The position numbers and the translations under genes were made by a program. Below the pieces are notes generated by a model. That model saw only the letters and a list, made by a program, of their open reading frames with translations. It made no database searches and was not told the DNA's origin. A stretch of DNA of 64,000 bases from Paenibacillus endophyticus (lineage in GTDB: Bacteria; Bacillota; Bacilli; Paenibacillales; Paenibacillaceae). Positions 26,268-35,425 of the stretch are shown here, one piece after another; positions within the stretch are counted from its first letter, which is position 1; every line of letters starts with the position of its first letter. The stretch covers positions 310,001 to 374,000 of the forward strand of contig NZ_JACHXW010000002.1 of the NCBI RefSeq assembly GCF_014192395.1, read 5' to 3'.

Positions 26268-27145
26268 ACTTCCACCTCCCTTCTTCTAAACACGGAGAGC
26301 TGAATGAGCGTCACGACGACAAGGACGACGAAAAAGATCATGGATAGCGCCATGCCGTAGCCCCCCTTATAGGAAGCAAAAGAGCTGCTGTAAATATAAG
26401 TGGACATAACCTCAGTAGCGAAGGCCGGACCGCCATGCGTCGTTACAAACACCAGATCGAACACCTTTAGAGCACCCGTCAGCGTAAGCACCATATTAAT
26501 GGTGAAGGACGGCGCAAGCAGCGGAAGCACGATATGCCACAGCGTTTTTGACGTTCCCGCTCCGTCTATTTTTGCGCTCTCGACAATTTCCTGCGGAATG
26601 CCCTGCAGTCCCGCGATATATATAATCATAGGCGCGCCGATACCCTGCCAGACCGCAATGACGATGACGCCAAACAGCGCATAGCTGGGGTTGCCGAGCG
26701 GACTTGTCACATTGTCAAAGCCGAAGAAGCTGAACAATTTGGGAAGGCCCGTGCTGTAGTTGTAGCTCCATATAAAGCCCGAAAGCACGATAGAAATGAC
26801 ACTTGGCAAAAAGAATACGGTACGAAATACATTTCTGAATTTCAAATAGGAATCCAGCAGCAAAGCAAATAATAAGGATAAAACGTTCACGACCACCGTT
26901 AGGATAATCGCGTATTTAAACGTATTGATTAAAGCCATCCACAAATCGTCATCCGTCAGCGCATTTTTGTAATTGCCCCACCCGATATACCGAAGCGACT
27001 GGGAAACGCCGTCCCAATCGGTGAAGGAGTATCTGATTCCCATGCCGAGCGGTACCAGCAGCGCGAGCGCAAATAAACAAAAACCAGGCATTAGAAACAG
27101 CACGTACCAAAATTCATTTTTTACTGTCCGTTTGAAAACGCTCAT
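26264..27145 (-). CDS. Sugar ABC transporter permease, MsmF type (importer B)
   Basis: A 293-residue CUT1 permease: a first membrane segment at about 14-36, GIRYSFTDWDGVSQSLRYIG following it, and the EAA loop IVESAKIDGAGTSKTLWHIVLP near 186-208. It overlaps the MsmG-like gene by 4 bases and starts 72 bases after the binding-protein gene, beyond an attenuator-like hairpin. Confidence 0.95.
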   Translation of the reverse strand: MSVFKRTVKNEFWYVLFLMPGFCLFALALLVPLGMGIRYSFTDWDGVSQSLRYIGWGNYKNALTDDDLWMALINTFKYAIILTVVVNVLSLLFALLLDSYLKFRNVFRTVFFLPSVISIVLSGFIWSYNYSTGLPKLFSFFGFDNVTSPLGNPSYALFGVIVIAVWQGIGAPMIIYIAGLQGIPQEIVESAKIDGAGTSKTLWHIVLPLLAPSFTINMVLTLTGALKVFDLVFVTTHGGPAFATEVMSTYIYSSSFASYKGGYGMALSMIFFVVLVVVTLIQLSVFRRREVEV

Positions 27146-27165
27146 AGCTGCTCCTCTCCAAAAAT

Positions 27166-27199
27166 ACGGCAGAGCGGAATAAAGCTCCCGCTAAGCCGT
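27166..27199 (-). terminator. Intra-operon attenuator hairpin between binding protein and permeases
   Basis: On the minus strand ACGGC..AGCGG pairs with CCGCT..GCCGT, followed by ATTTTT. It lies between the binding-protein stop (27218) and the MsmF-like start (27145). Such partial terminators let the binding protein be made in excess over the permeases. Confidence 0.72.
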
Positions 27200-27217
27200 G
27201 TTTTTGCTTCCGTAAAG

Positions 27218-28552
27218 TTATTTATGGTTTTTGGCGATCCAATCATCCATCTCCGCAATGATTTTGTCCGGCGTCGTTTTGCCGAAGAAATACTTTTGCA
27301 GCTGCTGGCTGAATTGCGTTGACCAGTCAAGCGTCGTGTTCGCGAAGTAAATTTGCGAGTCATACGTCAAGCCTTGATCGAAGTATGGCTGCAATTCATC
27401 CATCGCCGGCGCGATGCTTGTCGTAGAGCCCTTTACGTAGCTGAGCGATTTGATATTGTTAACCCAAGCGTCTCCGCCTTGCTTGCTTGCCATGAACGCC
27501 ATGAATTTCAATGCGGCTTCCTTGTGCGGCGTATTGCTTGCTACGGCTAGCGATGCATCCGGATTGAATTCAAGCTTGTTTAATGCCGGATCGTTGCTGA
27601 ATGGATAAGGGAAATACCCAAGATCGTTATTATAGAAATCCGGATTTTTTTTCTCGATATCAAGGAGCGGCCACGTACCCATGTACATCATGCCGACTTC
27701 GCCTTTGGAAAAAAGATCCACCGCGCCGTTGTAATCCACGCCAAGCTGATCCTTATTCCCTAGCTCGAACAGCTTCTTCGCGCGCTCAATGGTTACCTTG
27801 ACCGCAGGATTATCCGCGAATTTCGCTTCGCCAACCTCTAGCTTTTGGAAGAAGTCCGTTTGGCCCTCTTCAAGCGCCGTTAAGCTCGGAAGATCGCGAG
27901 TTGCCCACATGCCAAGCGTCCAGCCGTCCTTCCAGCCGAGCGCGAACGGCGTTTTCCCGGCAGCCTTGATTTGGTTAGCCGCTTCCAGCAAGGCATCGTA
28001 TGTTTTTGGAATTTCGAGCCCTAAATCTTTAAATATTTTTTTGTTGTAAAATACGGCAATCGGTCCGCCATTTATGGGCATTACGAAATTTTTGCCGTCC
28101 GTCGCTTGCCCTTTCAGCACGCTTTCATCGAAGCTCGATAGAAACGGCTGTCCGGTCAGGTCCATGATATACCCGCCGTCTGAGAACAGCTTCGCTTGGC
28201 CGCCGGAGTTCAGCGTGAACACGTCGATAATGTCTCCGCCTGCCAGCTTCGTTTTGATCAGCGTATAATAATCGTCGTATTTGACCGGTTGAACCTCGAC
28301 CTTGATGTTCGGATTCTCGTTCTCGAACTGCTCGACAATCTTGGCTACCCCGTCGGTCACGTCGCTCTTAAAGTGCATGAAGGAAATGGTCACGGGCTTC
28401 TCTTCCACGGGAGCCTGCGTCGCTTCGCTCTCCTCCGCCCCTTTATTGCCCGCCTCTTCCGTAGCTGCAGGTGCGCCGTTATTGCCGCCGCAAGCAGCCA
28501 GAAGCAGCATCAGCATGGCAAGGCAAATGCTTACGTATACTCTTTTGTTCAT
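27218..28552 (-). CDS. Sugar-binding lipoprotein, MsmE type (importer B)
   Basis: A 444-residue lipoprotein with signal peptide and lipobox LLLAAC, then an acidic Glu-rich linker. The solute-binding fold shows ITISFMHFKSD-like start of lobe 1, TKLAGGDIIDVFTLN near 110 and NTPHKEAALKFMAFMASKQG near 340, typical of CUT1 SBP_bac_1 proteins of normal length. Likely ligand: raffinose-type alpha-galactosides, inferred from the GH36 gene in the same operon. Confidence 0.93.
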   Translation of the reverse strand: MNKRVYVSICLAMLMLLLAACGGNNGAPAATEEAGNKGAEESEATQAPVEEKPVTISFMHFKSDVTDGVAKIVEQFENENPNIKVEVQPVKYDDYYTLIKTKLAGGDIIDVFTLNSGGQAKLFSDGGYIMDLTGQPFLSSFDESVLKGQATDGKNFVMPINGGPIAVFYNKKIFKDLGLEIPKTYDALLEAANQIKAAGKTPFALGWKDGWTLGMWATRDLPSLTALEEGQTDFFQKLEVGEAKFADNPAVKVTIERAKKLFELGNKDQLGVDYNGAVDLFSKGEVGMMYMGTWPLLDIEKKNPDFYNNDLGYFPYPFSNDPALNKLEFNPDASLAVASNTPHKEAALKFMAFMASKQGGDAWVNNIKSLSYVKGSTTSIAPAMDELQPYFDQGLTYDSQIYFANTTLDWSTQFSQQLQKYFFGKTTPDKIIAEMDDWIAKNHK

Positions 28553-28670
28553 TCTAATTCCCCTTTGCGAAATATGGAGTGGCGAACGAATATGCTTCGC
28601 TCTACGTCTATCATAGAACCCGGCAGCCCAAACCGTAATTTAAAAAATTGTGCACCTGATGTTCAATTTT

Positions 28671-30269
28671 TTAGACTGGGCTTTCTTTATCCAAGCTCGC
28701 TTCCCTATACTCGGACGGCGTCTGGCCTTTCATTTTTTTGAAAACCTGGCTGAAATAACGCTGGTTCTCGTACCCGGTCAGCTCCGCGATTTCAACGATC
28801 TTACGGTCAGAGCCGCTCAGCAGCTCGCATGCCTTCTCGATTCTTTTCCGGCTCATATACTCAATGAAATTTTCGCCTGTAACCGATTTGAACAGCTTGC
28901 TTAAATAGCTCGGATCGATATGAAACCTCGTAGCCACGTCGACCAAGCTCAAATCCTCAAAATAATGCTCATCGAGAAATGCGGCAATATCGCGAATAGT
29001 CTGATCCGTTTCCGATTTCTCTTGGCTGAGCGATAAGTTGTCGATAAACAAGGCCATGCCGGCAAACCAGCTCTCCAGCTCTTTGCAATCCAAAATATGG
29101 GCGATCGCCTTCGGCTCAAACATAGCTGGGCGTGCCCATGCTGCGCCTGAAGACATGCTTAGCAGCTCAGCTAGATGCGAAAGCTCCCGCTGCACTTCGC
29201 GTATCGTGATAGCCGGCAGCTGCCTGATTTTGTTCGCCAAGCTCTCCACGAAACGTTTCATGTCCTTGCCGCTGCGTGAAGCCAGCGCCTGTTTGAACGC
29301 CTTCGCTTCGAAGGTATTCAGCAACCCTGCGGCAGCTGCGTCGGTCCGGATCGCTTCTCGCTCGGAGATGCATAGTCCCGCAGCATGGAATCCATTTGCG
29401 AGCAATGCGCCATGCGCCGATTCGAAAGCGGCAGGAAGCTGCTCCAGCTTAGCGCCTGCCTTGCTTAGCCCTACGAGCACGTCGGCCGCGTACATCCTCT
29501 TCATCGCTTCCTGAAACCGATCGAGCAAGCTCTTGATATGAGCATGGTCATAGACTGACTCCGGGAAAGCAAGCACGATCCGCTCCCGGTTATCCGTCTT
29601 GAACACCAGCGGCGAATCCGCGTTTAGAAGCTCATGCCAAACGTTCTCCACGCTGAACATCAACAGGTCTGCGTTGCCATGGAATTTTATATCCGCGATT
29701 GGCCGATATTGCCGCAGCGAAACGAGCGCGACGCAGAAACGGTCCTGCGCGCACGGAATTCCCAGCCTCTCCGCTTGCTCATAAATGTCGGCTACATTAT
29801 GGATGCGGCCGCTCGCTATATGCTGAAGGAATGCTTCCCGCTTCAGGCTCTGCACATCCTCGGCATGCTTTTTCTGCTCCAGTAGGCTGGACTCGTTTTG
29901 AATGGCCTCGATCGCTTTCGTCATTGCTTCCAGCAGGTCCGCCGCCGAAACGGGCTTCAATACGTATTCGCAGGCACGGTAAGTAAGCGCCGCTTTTAAA
30001 TACTCGAACTCCGAATACCCGCTAATCACGATCACTTTGATTTCGTTATATTCTCGGTGCAGCCTGGCCAGAAATTCCTGACCGTTCATTACCGGCATAT
30101 TCATGTCCGTCACAACGATATGCGGCCTGCTGATGCCGATAAGCGCCAGCGCCTCCTCCCCATGCCTCGCTTCCGCAATGACTTCAAGCCGCGGGGCAAG
30201 CTCGTTTATCATTTTGCTGATCGCTTTCCTGCCCCATGGCTCATCGTCCACTACCATCACCTTATACAT
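28671..30269 (-). CDS. Response regulator, YesN type with AraC domain (importer B system)
   Basis: A 532-residue regulator: receiver domain with MVVDDE, phospho-acceptor Asp55 in IVVTDMNMP and Lys near 105 in VLKPVS, central region of unknown fold, and a C-terminal AraC double helix-turn-helix (VATRFHIDPSYLSKLFK; EIAELTGYENQRYFSQVFKK). The ATG at 30269 has AAGGAA 7 bases upstream and overlaps the kinase stop by 8 bases; the frame is open further but inside the kinase gene. It should activate importer B and the galactosidase genes immediately downstream. Confidence 0.94.
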   Translation of the reverse strand: MYKVMVVDDEPWGRKAISKMINELAPRLEVIAEARHGEEALALIGISRPHIVVTDMNMPVMNGQEFLARLHREYNEIKVIVISGYSEFEYLKAALTYRACEYVLKPVSAADLLEAMTKAIEAIQNESSLLEQKKHAEDVQSLKREAFLQHIASGRIHNVADIYEQAERLGIPCAQDRFCVALVSLRQYRPIADIKFHGNADLLMFSVENVWHELLNADSPLVFKTDNRERIVLAFPESVYDHAHIKSLLDRFQEAMKRMYAADVLVGLSKAGAKLEQLPAAFESAHGALLANGFHAAGLCISEREAIRTDAAAAGLLNTFEAKAFKQALASRSGKDMKRFVESLANKIRQLPAITIREVQRELSHLAELLSMSSGAAWARPAMFEPKAIAHILDCKELESWFAGMALFIDNLSLSQEKSETDQTIRDIAAFLDEHYFEDLSLVDVATRFHIDPSYLSKLFKSVTGENFIEYMSRKRIEKACELLSGSDRKIVEIAELTGYENQRYFSQVFKKMKGQTPSEYREASLDKESPV

Positions 30270-32052
30270 CTGAGATTTCCTTCTTTCTATCCGGTATGAT
30301 GATCGCAATTTCGGTACCCAATCCGAATCGGCTATTGATTTCTAACCCGTAAGCAGAGCCGTAAACGAGCTTCAGCCTCTCATGCACGTTTTTCAGTCCA
30401 ATGGACACGCCGTCGAACAGTTCCTTCGATTTATATTTAAGGTCCGATCGTAAAGACTCTAATTTGCTAGGTTCCATGCCAGGGCCGTTATCCTGCACCG
30501 TTAGAACGAAGCTGCCTGCCTTGCGGACAGCGCCGATACGTATGAGGAGCTCTTTCTGATCGTCCTTCACAAGGCCGTGCACAATGACATTCTCGATAAT
30601 CGGCTGCAGCACGAATCGGATGATGGTCATATCCATCAGCTCTTCCTGGACGTCAATCTCCAGCTCGATCGCATTCTCAAAGCGAAGCTGCTGGATATAC
30701 AAATAATTGTTTGCATGCACGAGCTCCATCCGCAGCGTCGATTCCATATTTCCTTCGTAGAAGCTGTAGCGAAACAGATCGCCTAACGCACGGCACATTT
30801 CATGAATCTCGTAATCGCCCATCAGCACGGCTTTGCCGCCAATCGTCTGAAGCGTATTGTAGAGGAAATGGGGATTAATCTGCATTTGCAGCGCCATAAT
30901 ATGCGCTTCCTTATTCCGCAGCTGCATCTCATATTCGGTTTCGATCATCGTTCGGATCTTGTCCGTCATGAAATTGAAGCTGCGCGTCAGCTCCGATATG
31001 TCGTCGCGCCAAAGCGTCGGCTGTTTGACCGTAATTTGAAAATTGCCGTTCCTGACCGCCTTCATCGCTTTCCCAAGCAGAAACAGCGGCTTCGTAATGA
31101 ATTGCTGCGAAAGAAGCGACAGCAGGAAAATAAACAGCAGCACAAGCACGAACGCACTGACCGTAATGTTCATGAGCTGTTTCCGGCTGTGCTCAAGCTC
31201 CGTATTCGGGTACACGATCGATAATCTTATATTTCCGTTATTTATAAAAGATGTGTTGATGAGCAAGCTCCTGTTCTCGGAGAAACGCAGATTATGCTTC
31301 TCTTTCCCTACGGGCAAAGTCGGCGGCTCATAAGGATCGATGGCTGAGATATAATGGTCCGAGGTTTGATAGAACGGCTCGCCGTGCCTATTCTGCAAAA
31401 TAATTTCATTCGGCTCGTAATTATAGGTTTTGATGATTTTATCGATTTCTTTGCTTTGGATAAAGAAAATCAGCGTTCCTGTTTTCGTTCGGTAGAACGG
31501 ATCGTAGATCGTCACTCCGTAGACAAACAACCGCTGCTGCAGCGCAGCATCCGTATAATTGAACATCAAGGAGTGCTGGTACTGCAGATCCAGCAGTTCA
31601 TCGAAATACGGCGTATTCTCCCCAAGGCGTATATTGTCGTAGCTGGCCGCCCGCGACCAATTGTCGGCAAGCTTATTGTCTTTGCCGTAAATCATCACCT
31701 TAATGATGTTCTCATTCCTGCTCTCGACCAGCCGGTAGTAATTGCTCAACGAGTCCTTCAGAAATAAAAATTCTTCGCTATTGTAATCAATGCCGTGCTC
31801 CATCAGGTTCATAATTCGCTGGAAGCCATAAACCTGCAGGGCGGAGGCCGATAAATTCTGAAAGTATTTGTCCAGATAATCAGACATATAGTCCGCATTC
31901 TGGTCAGAGCTGCGGTACATCGTCCGCTCCAGGGAACGCGCATTGGTATCATAGAACAAATATGAGAGAATAAGCAGCGGGATGAGAGATATGATTACGG
32001 TGCTCCATACGATCTTTGTCTTGATGCTGCGATTAAGCAGGAACCTGAGCAT
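30262..32052 (-). CDS. Sensor histidine kinase, YesM type (importer B system)
   Basis: A 596-residue kinase: membrane helix at about 13-33, extracytoplasmic sensor to about 290, second helix near 292-315, HAMP, His_kinase with MALQMQINPHFLYNTLQTIG near 390, and HATPase_c with VQDNGPGMEP and GVSIGLKNVHERL. The ATG at 32052 has GGAGGTAG upstream. Kinase and regulator precede importer B on the same strand. The gene order is kinase, regulator, importer; it is importer, regulator, kinase in system A and divergent in system C. Confidence 0.95.
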   Translation of the reverse strand: MLRFLLNRSIKTKIVWSTVIISLIPLLILSYLFYDTNARSLERTMYRSSDQNADYMSDYLDKYFQNLSASALQVYGFQRIMNLMEHGIDYNSEEFLFLKDSLSNYYRLVESRNENIIKVMIYGKDNKLADNWSRAASYDNIRLGENTPYFDELLDLQYQHSLMFNYTDAALQQRLFVYGVTIYDPFYRTKTGTLIFFIQSKEIDKIIKTYNYEPNEIILQNRHGEPFYQTSDHYISAIDPYEPPTLPVGKEKHNLRFSENRSLLINTSFINNGNIRLSIVYPNTELEHSRKQLMNITVSAFVLVLLFIFLLSLLSQQFITKPLFLLGKAMKAVRNGNFQITVKQPTLWRDDISELTRSFNFMTDKIRTMIETEYEMQLRNKEAHIMALQMQINPHFLYNTLQTIGGKAVLMGDYEIHEMCRALGDLFRYSFYEGNMESTLRMELVHANNYLYIQQLRFENAIELEIDVQEELMDMTIIRFVLQPIIENVIVHGLVKDDQKELLIRIGAVRKAGSFVLTVQDNGPGMEPSKLESLRSDLKYKSKELFDGVSIGLKNVHERLKLVYGSAYGLEINSRFGLGTEIAIIIPDRKKEISDV

Positions 32053-32131
32053 AAGCCTACCTCCATAAAGTCAATTCACACTTCTCTCTACGACACCCGC
32101 TGCCCGAATACCTTTATCCAAACAAGAAAAA

Positions 32132-32171
32132 GCGGACGTCCTGCAGCCGATTTCGCTGCTAGGACCGTCCA
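32132..32171 (-). terminator. Terminator after secreted GH-D protein 1
   Basis: On the minus strand GGACGGTCCTAGCAGC pairs with GCTGCAGGACGTCC (a few mismatches) around a short loop, followed by TTTTTCTTG. It begins 10 bases past the stop codon. Confidence 0.8.
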
Positions 32172-32180
32172 CCTCTTGCT

Positions 32181-35100
32181 TTATTTATAAATGGTAAAGA
32201 TTAAATCACGGTTACCGCTGCTTTCGGTTGACCAAGTCGAACCGCCATTCGTGGAAAGTCTGGCGAATCCGCCAGCGTACGGATTCGTATCGTTATACGC
32301 AAAACCGTACTTATTGCTTGTTGAGCTGTCGTCGAGCGTTTCCGGTGAACGCAGCACGAGCCCGTATTTCTTCGTCGTATCCAGCCCCGTCAACCGCGGA
32401 TAAACGGCATACGGCGTAGCGGCCCCGGGTATATTGCTCGGATGCAGAGCGGCGCTGAACAGCGTCTGCACCGGGTTGCTGCTTGCATCCAATAACACGA
32501 TGTCGAGATACAAGTTATCCTCCGGCAGTTTGTTCACATAGTTCTCGTACAAATACACATCCATCCTCGGTAAGCTCGACTGCGTAAGGCTGAAGGTCTG
32601 CATCCGCTGAATCGAAGCGCGGATATCCGAATACGTCGAATACGCTGATCCGCTGTTGTCCTGATCGATTCGGCTGCCCGTATTGCCAGCAACGTTATAA
32701 ATCTCGATTTCCTGAATGGACGGAATGAACCTTGCGGTCTTCACGTATAATCTGAGCTTTGATGTGGAGACAGTCGGAAAGTTGAATATTCTGCGGTCGC
32801 CGACCGTAAAGTTCTGACTGAGATTCACATAGCTCGAGCCATTCCAATATTGCAGCGCATACGTATCGATCTGGAAGCTCTGGTTTCCGGAGCCGTATTC
32901 GCTGACGACGACACGGTTCACGTTTGTGGCAGGCCCCAGATTAACCTCCAGCCACTGATTGCCGGAAGTTCCGTTCTCGGCGCTCCATCTCGTGCTTAGG
33001 CTGCCATCGATCGCTTTGGATGCTTCATAACCTGCTCCGGCAGTCCAAGTGGACGATGCCGTCGCTGTTTTTCCGAGCGCTAGATTCGTCGGCGCAGTTG
33101 GAAGCGATGAGGCATTCGCCGATATCCGGACAATGATCGATTCGCCAGGCTTCAATGTCCTAGCGAAGCTGCCCGTGTACGTTCCAAGCTTCGTCTGGCT
33201 GTAGATTTCGGTCAAGGTAAACGCCGTGCTTGAACTTAACCCGAGATCGCTGAATGACACCGTAACGGAAGATGCGTTGTTCATATCCCAGTTCGATAAT
33301 CCGACGATACGGTCTCCGTTCGTGTCCGTTAAGTAGATCGCGCTCGGCGAATGCTCCAGCTTATGATAGAAATTAGTCATTCTAACCGGCTTAGCCGCGT
33401 TTCCTTTTTTGACCAAATCCAGAATGCCCTCGTTTTGCAGAATAGCCATCCTGTCATCTGAAATAAACGGCACATTGTCACCGACCAGCCAATGCCCGCC
33501 TCCGAGCGCGATCGCCGTGGAGAGCAGCGTGCCTTCGTTGAGCGTCACTTTATTGAACCCGTCAATGACGCTTTCCGGGAAAATCATATCCACGTCGTTG
33601 TAGGCATACAGCGTTCCGTTCGTCCACCAGGAGGCTGCCGCATTGAATGCCTGCCGCTCAATGCCCGGATAGGACTCAAGCCCAATTGTCGTATCGACGC
33701 CAGTTCTTCTGCCATGTGCGTACCCGCCTGGCAGCAGCGGAGCGATCGATTCATTGATATAGATGTCCTGAGGAGCAGCCAGCAGCGTATCGCGCATGAT
33801 TTCCATGCCGATCCGATAGGCTTGCATGCCGTTTTTCGTCGTGTCGTAAAACTTCCCGTCATACATGCCGAGGTCGATGAAATCAAGCTTTACGTAATCA
33901 AATCCCGGCGATACATGGTAATTGTCCATGATCCACTGGATGTAAGCCCGCCCACCTGGATGCGTCGCATCCACGATGTACGTATTGATATACGATTTGA
34001 TCGGGCTGCCGCTCGCATCCTTCAGCGCAATATTGCCGAATGTGTAGGAGGTGCCCGGCACCGTATCAGCCAAGTCGTCGAAGATCGCGAACGGAGCCGA
34101 GTACGTGCCTGCCTTCATTCCCTTCCCGTGCACATAGTCCACGAAATCCTCCAGGTTTTGCAAATCGGTTGCGCCTTCCACCCCTTGGTAGCAGCAATCC
34201 AGGTTCATGTAGTTGTAGCCAAGCGATTTCAGATGGTCTTCGAAATAATCGGTCATCGGCAGCATCGCGTCAGCTGTCGGATAGGTGTAGTACGCGTACC
34301 ATGTGTTGAAACCGATTGGCACATCGTCGGTCCAGTCCAGCTTCGGCTCGGCAACGGCATACATTTCGCCGAATTGCTCAAGCCCTGCTTGATAATCAGA
34401 GAAATACCCCAAGAAAAATTGATCGCTGGCTACCGAGGTGCCGCTCTGCTGGCCTCCTGCATTATAAACGGAGAAGCCGGTTAAGCTGCCGTTAGCCGTG
34501 CTTGCCTGCCGCAAATATTGCATGCTTTTCCACTTGAAGGTCGTCGCGGCGCCCGCAATAAAACCGTGCTTGTTCGTATTGTCGAACATGGAAGCGACCC
34601 AGTAGCTTGTACCGTTAAATGCGCCCCAGGTTTCTCCGGCTCCGTAAGGCCGGTCATTCCCGTTCTGGCTGCTGCCGAAATCATTGACAGGAGCCACTCC
34701 GAAATCGTAATTGTTCGTATAAGGCGTCGTATAAATGCGTTTATCCGATCCCGCTCCAATATCCAAATTGGCGGATGCAATCGGCTCCATAAAGTTTATC
34801 GCTTGGCTGACAGATTTGTTCACCGTCATGCCGGCAAGCACGAATGACCGGTTCTCGTACATCTTGATCGTCAGAATAATGGTCGAGCCGGATACGAGCG
34901 TATTCGTAATCGTCAGCTGCTTGCCGCCAGTGCCGTATCCGTCGGCGCCGATAGCCGCCCAGCTGGCTGAGCGGGTTCCAGCATCATAAGAGCTGATGCG
35001 GCTTGTGCTGCCTACAACCCCATAGTTCGAATAGAAGTCTGACATGATGACCGTACTGCCGGATTTGAAATCCCCTCGCCCATCCGACAGATCGTACGTA

Positions 35101-35255
35101 ATGACAAGCTCCCCGTTGGTAGCGGTTACAACACTGCCTGCCTGAGAAATGACGACCGCCGCTGCGGAGACCGCCGCACCGAACGGTATACTTCCCGCCG
35201 CCAGCAGCATAAACACAAGCATGACCTGCAAGCTTCTTCTTATTCCTTGCTTCAT
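32181..35255 (-). CDS. Secreted clan GH-D alpha-galactosidase-like protein with F5/8 C (CBM32-like) domain
   Basis: A 1024-residue exported protein with an N-terminal signal peptide ending near VSAAA. Residues about 40-300 are a beta-rich domain; 310-650 form a clan GH-D barrel with VPIGFNTWYAYYTYP, YNYMNLDCCYQG and FDYVKLDFIDLG, where Asp458 is the likely nucleophile. Residues about 725-865 are an F5/8 type C carbohydrate-binding domain (NLALGKTATASS..AIDGSLSTRWSAE), then a further beta-rich tail. Likely extracellular removal of alpha-linked galactose or related sugar from a polysaccharide; specificity is uncertain because it is not a close GH36 or GH27 match. No SLH or LPXTG anchor. A perfect CcpA cre lies 67 bases upstream. 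Related to the genes at 37546 and 46931. Confidence 0.85.
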   Translation of the reverse strand: MKQGIRRSLQVMLVFMLLAAGSIPFGAAVSAAAVVISQAGSVVTATNGELVITYDLSDGRGDFKSGSTVIMSDFYSNYGVVGSTSRISSYDAGTRSASWAAIGADGYGTGGKQLTITNTLVSGSTIILTIKMYENRSFVLAGMTVNKSVSQAINFMEPIASANLDIGAGSDKRIYTTPYTNNYDFGVAPVNDFGSSQNGNDRPYGAGETWGAFNGTSYWVASMFDNTNKHGFIAGAATTFKWKSMQYLRQASTANGSLTGFSVYNAGGQQSGTSVASDQFFLGYFSDYQAGLEQFGEMYAVAEPKLDWTDDVPIGFNTWYAYYTYPTADAMLPMTDYFEDHLKSLGYNYMNLDCCYQGVEGATDLQNLEDFVDYVHGKGMKAGTYSAPFAIFDDLADTVPGTSYTFGNIALKDASGSPIKSYINTYIVDATHPGGRAYIQWIMDNYHVSPGFDYVKLDFIDLGMYDGKFYDTTKNGMQAYRIGMEIMRDTLLAAPQDIYINESIAPLLPGGYAHGRRTGVDTTIGLESYPGIERQAFNAAASWWTNGTLYAYNDVDMIFPESVIDGFNKVTLNEGTLLSTAIALGGGHWLVGDNVPFISDDRMAILQNEGILDLVKKGNAAKPVRMTNFYHKLEHSPSAIYLTDTNGDRIVGLSNWDMNNASSVTVSFSDLGLSSSTAFTLTEIYSQTKLGTYTGSFARTLKPGESIIVRISANASSLPTAPTNLALGKTATASSTWTAGAGYEASKAIDGSLSTRWSAENGTSGNQWLEVNLGPATNVNRVVVSEYGSGNQSFQIDTYALQYWNGSSYVNLSQNFTVGDRRIFNFPTVSTSKLRLYVKTARFIPSIQEIEIYNVAGNTGSRIDQDNSGSAYSTYSDIRASIQRMQTFSLTQSSLPRMDVYLYENYVNKLPEDNLYLDIVLLDASSNPVQTLFSAALHPSNIPGAATPYAVYPRLTGLDTTKKYGLVLRSPETLDDSSTSNKYGFAYNDTNPYAGGFARLSTNGGSTWSTESSGNRDLIFTIYK

Positions 35256-35321
35256 TCCTAATTTCCCTCCCCATGGATGGATAGACGGACAATCGATATG
35301 TCCTTACCTCTATCTTGCCTT

Positions 35322-35336
35322 TAGGGAGCGCTTCCA
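35322..35336 (-). promoter_or_regulatory. CcpA cre box upstream of secreted GH-D protein 1
   Basis: On the minus strand TTGGAAGCGCTCCCT fits the cre consensus WTGNAANCGNWNNCW at every fixed position. It lies 67 bases upstream of the ATG, where CcpA binding would repress transcription when a preferred sugar is present. Confidence 0.72.
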
Positions 35337-35392
35337 ACAATGCAATATTTTGTGCATCCACCGTTTAAAATTTTGTAATAGCCGCAAAAACA

Positions 35393-35420
35393 AATCCCCT
35401 CCGCCAAGGCGAAGGGGATT
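35393..35420 (-). terminator. Terminator after hflC
   Basis: On the minus strand AATCCCCTTCGCC and GGCGGAGGGGATT form a 13-bp stem with a very short loop, followed by TGTTTTTG. It lies 6 bases past the hflC stop. Confidence 0.85.
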
Positions 35421-35425
35421 GCTTG

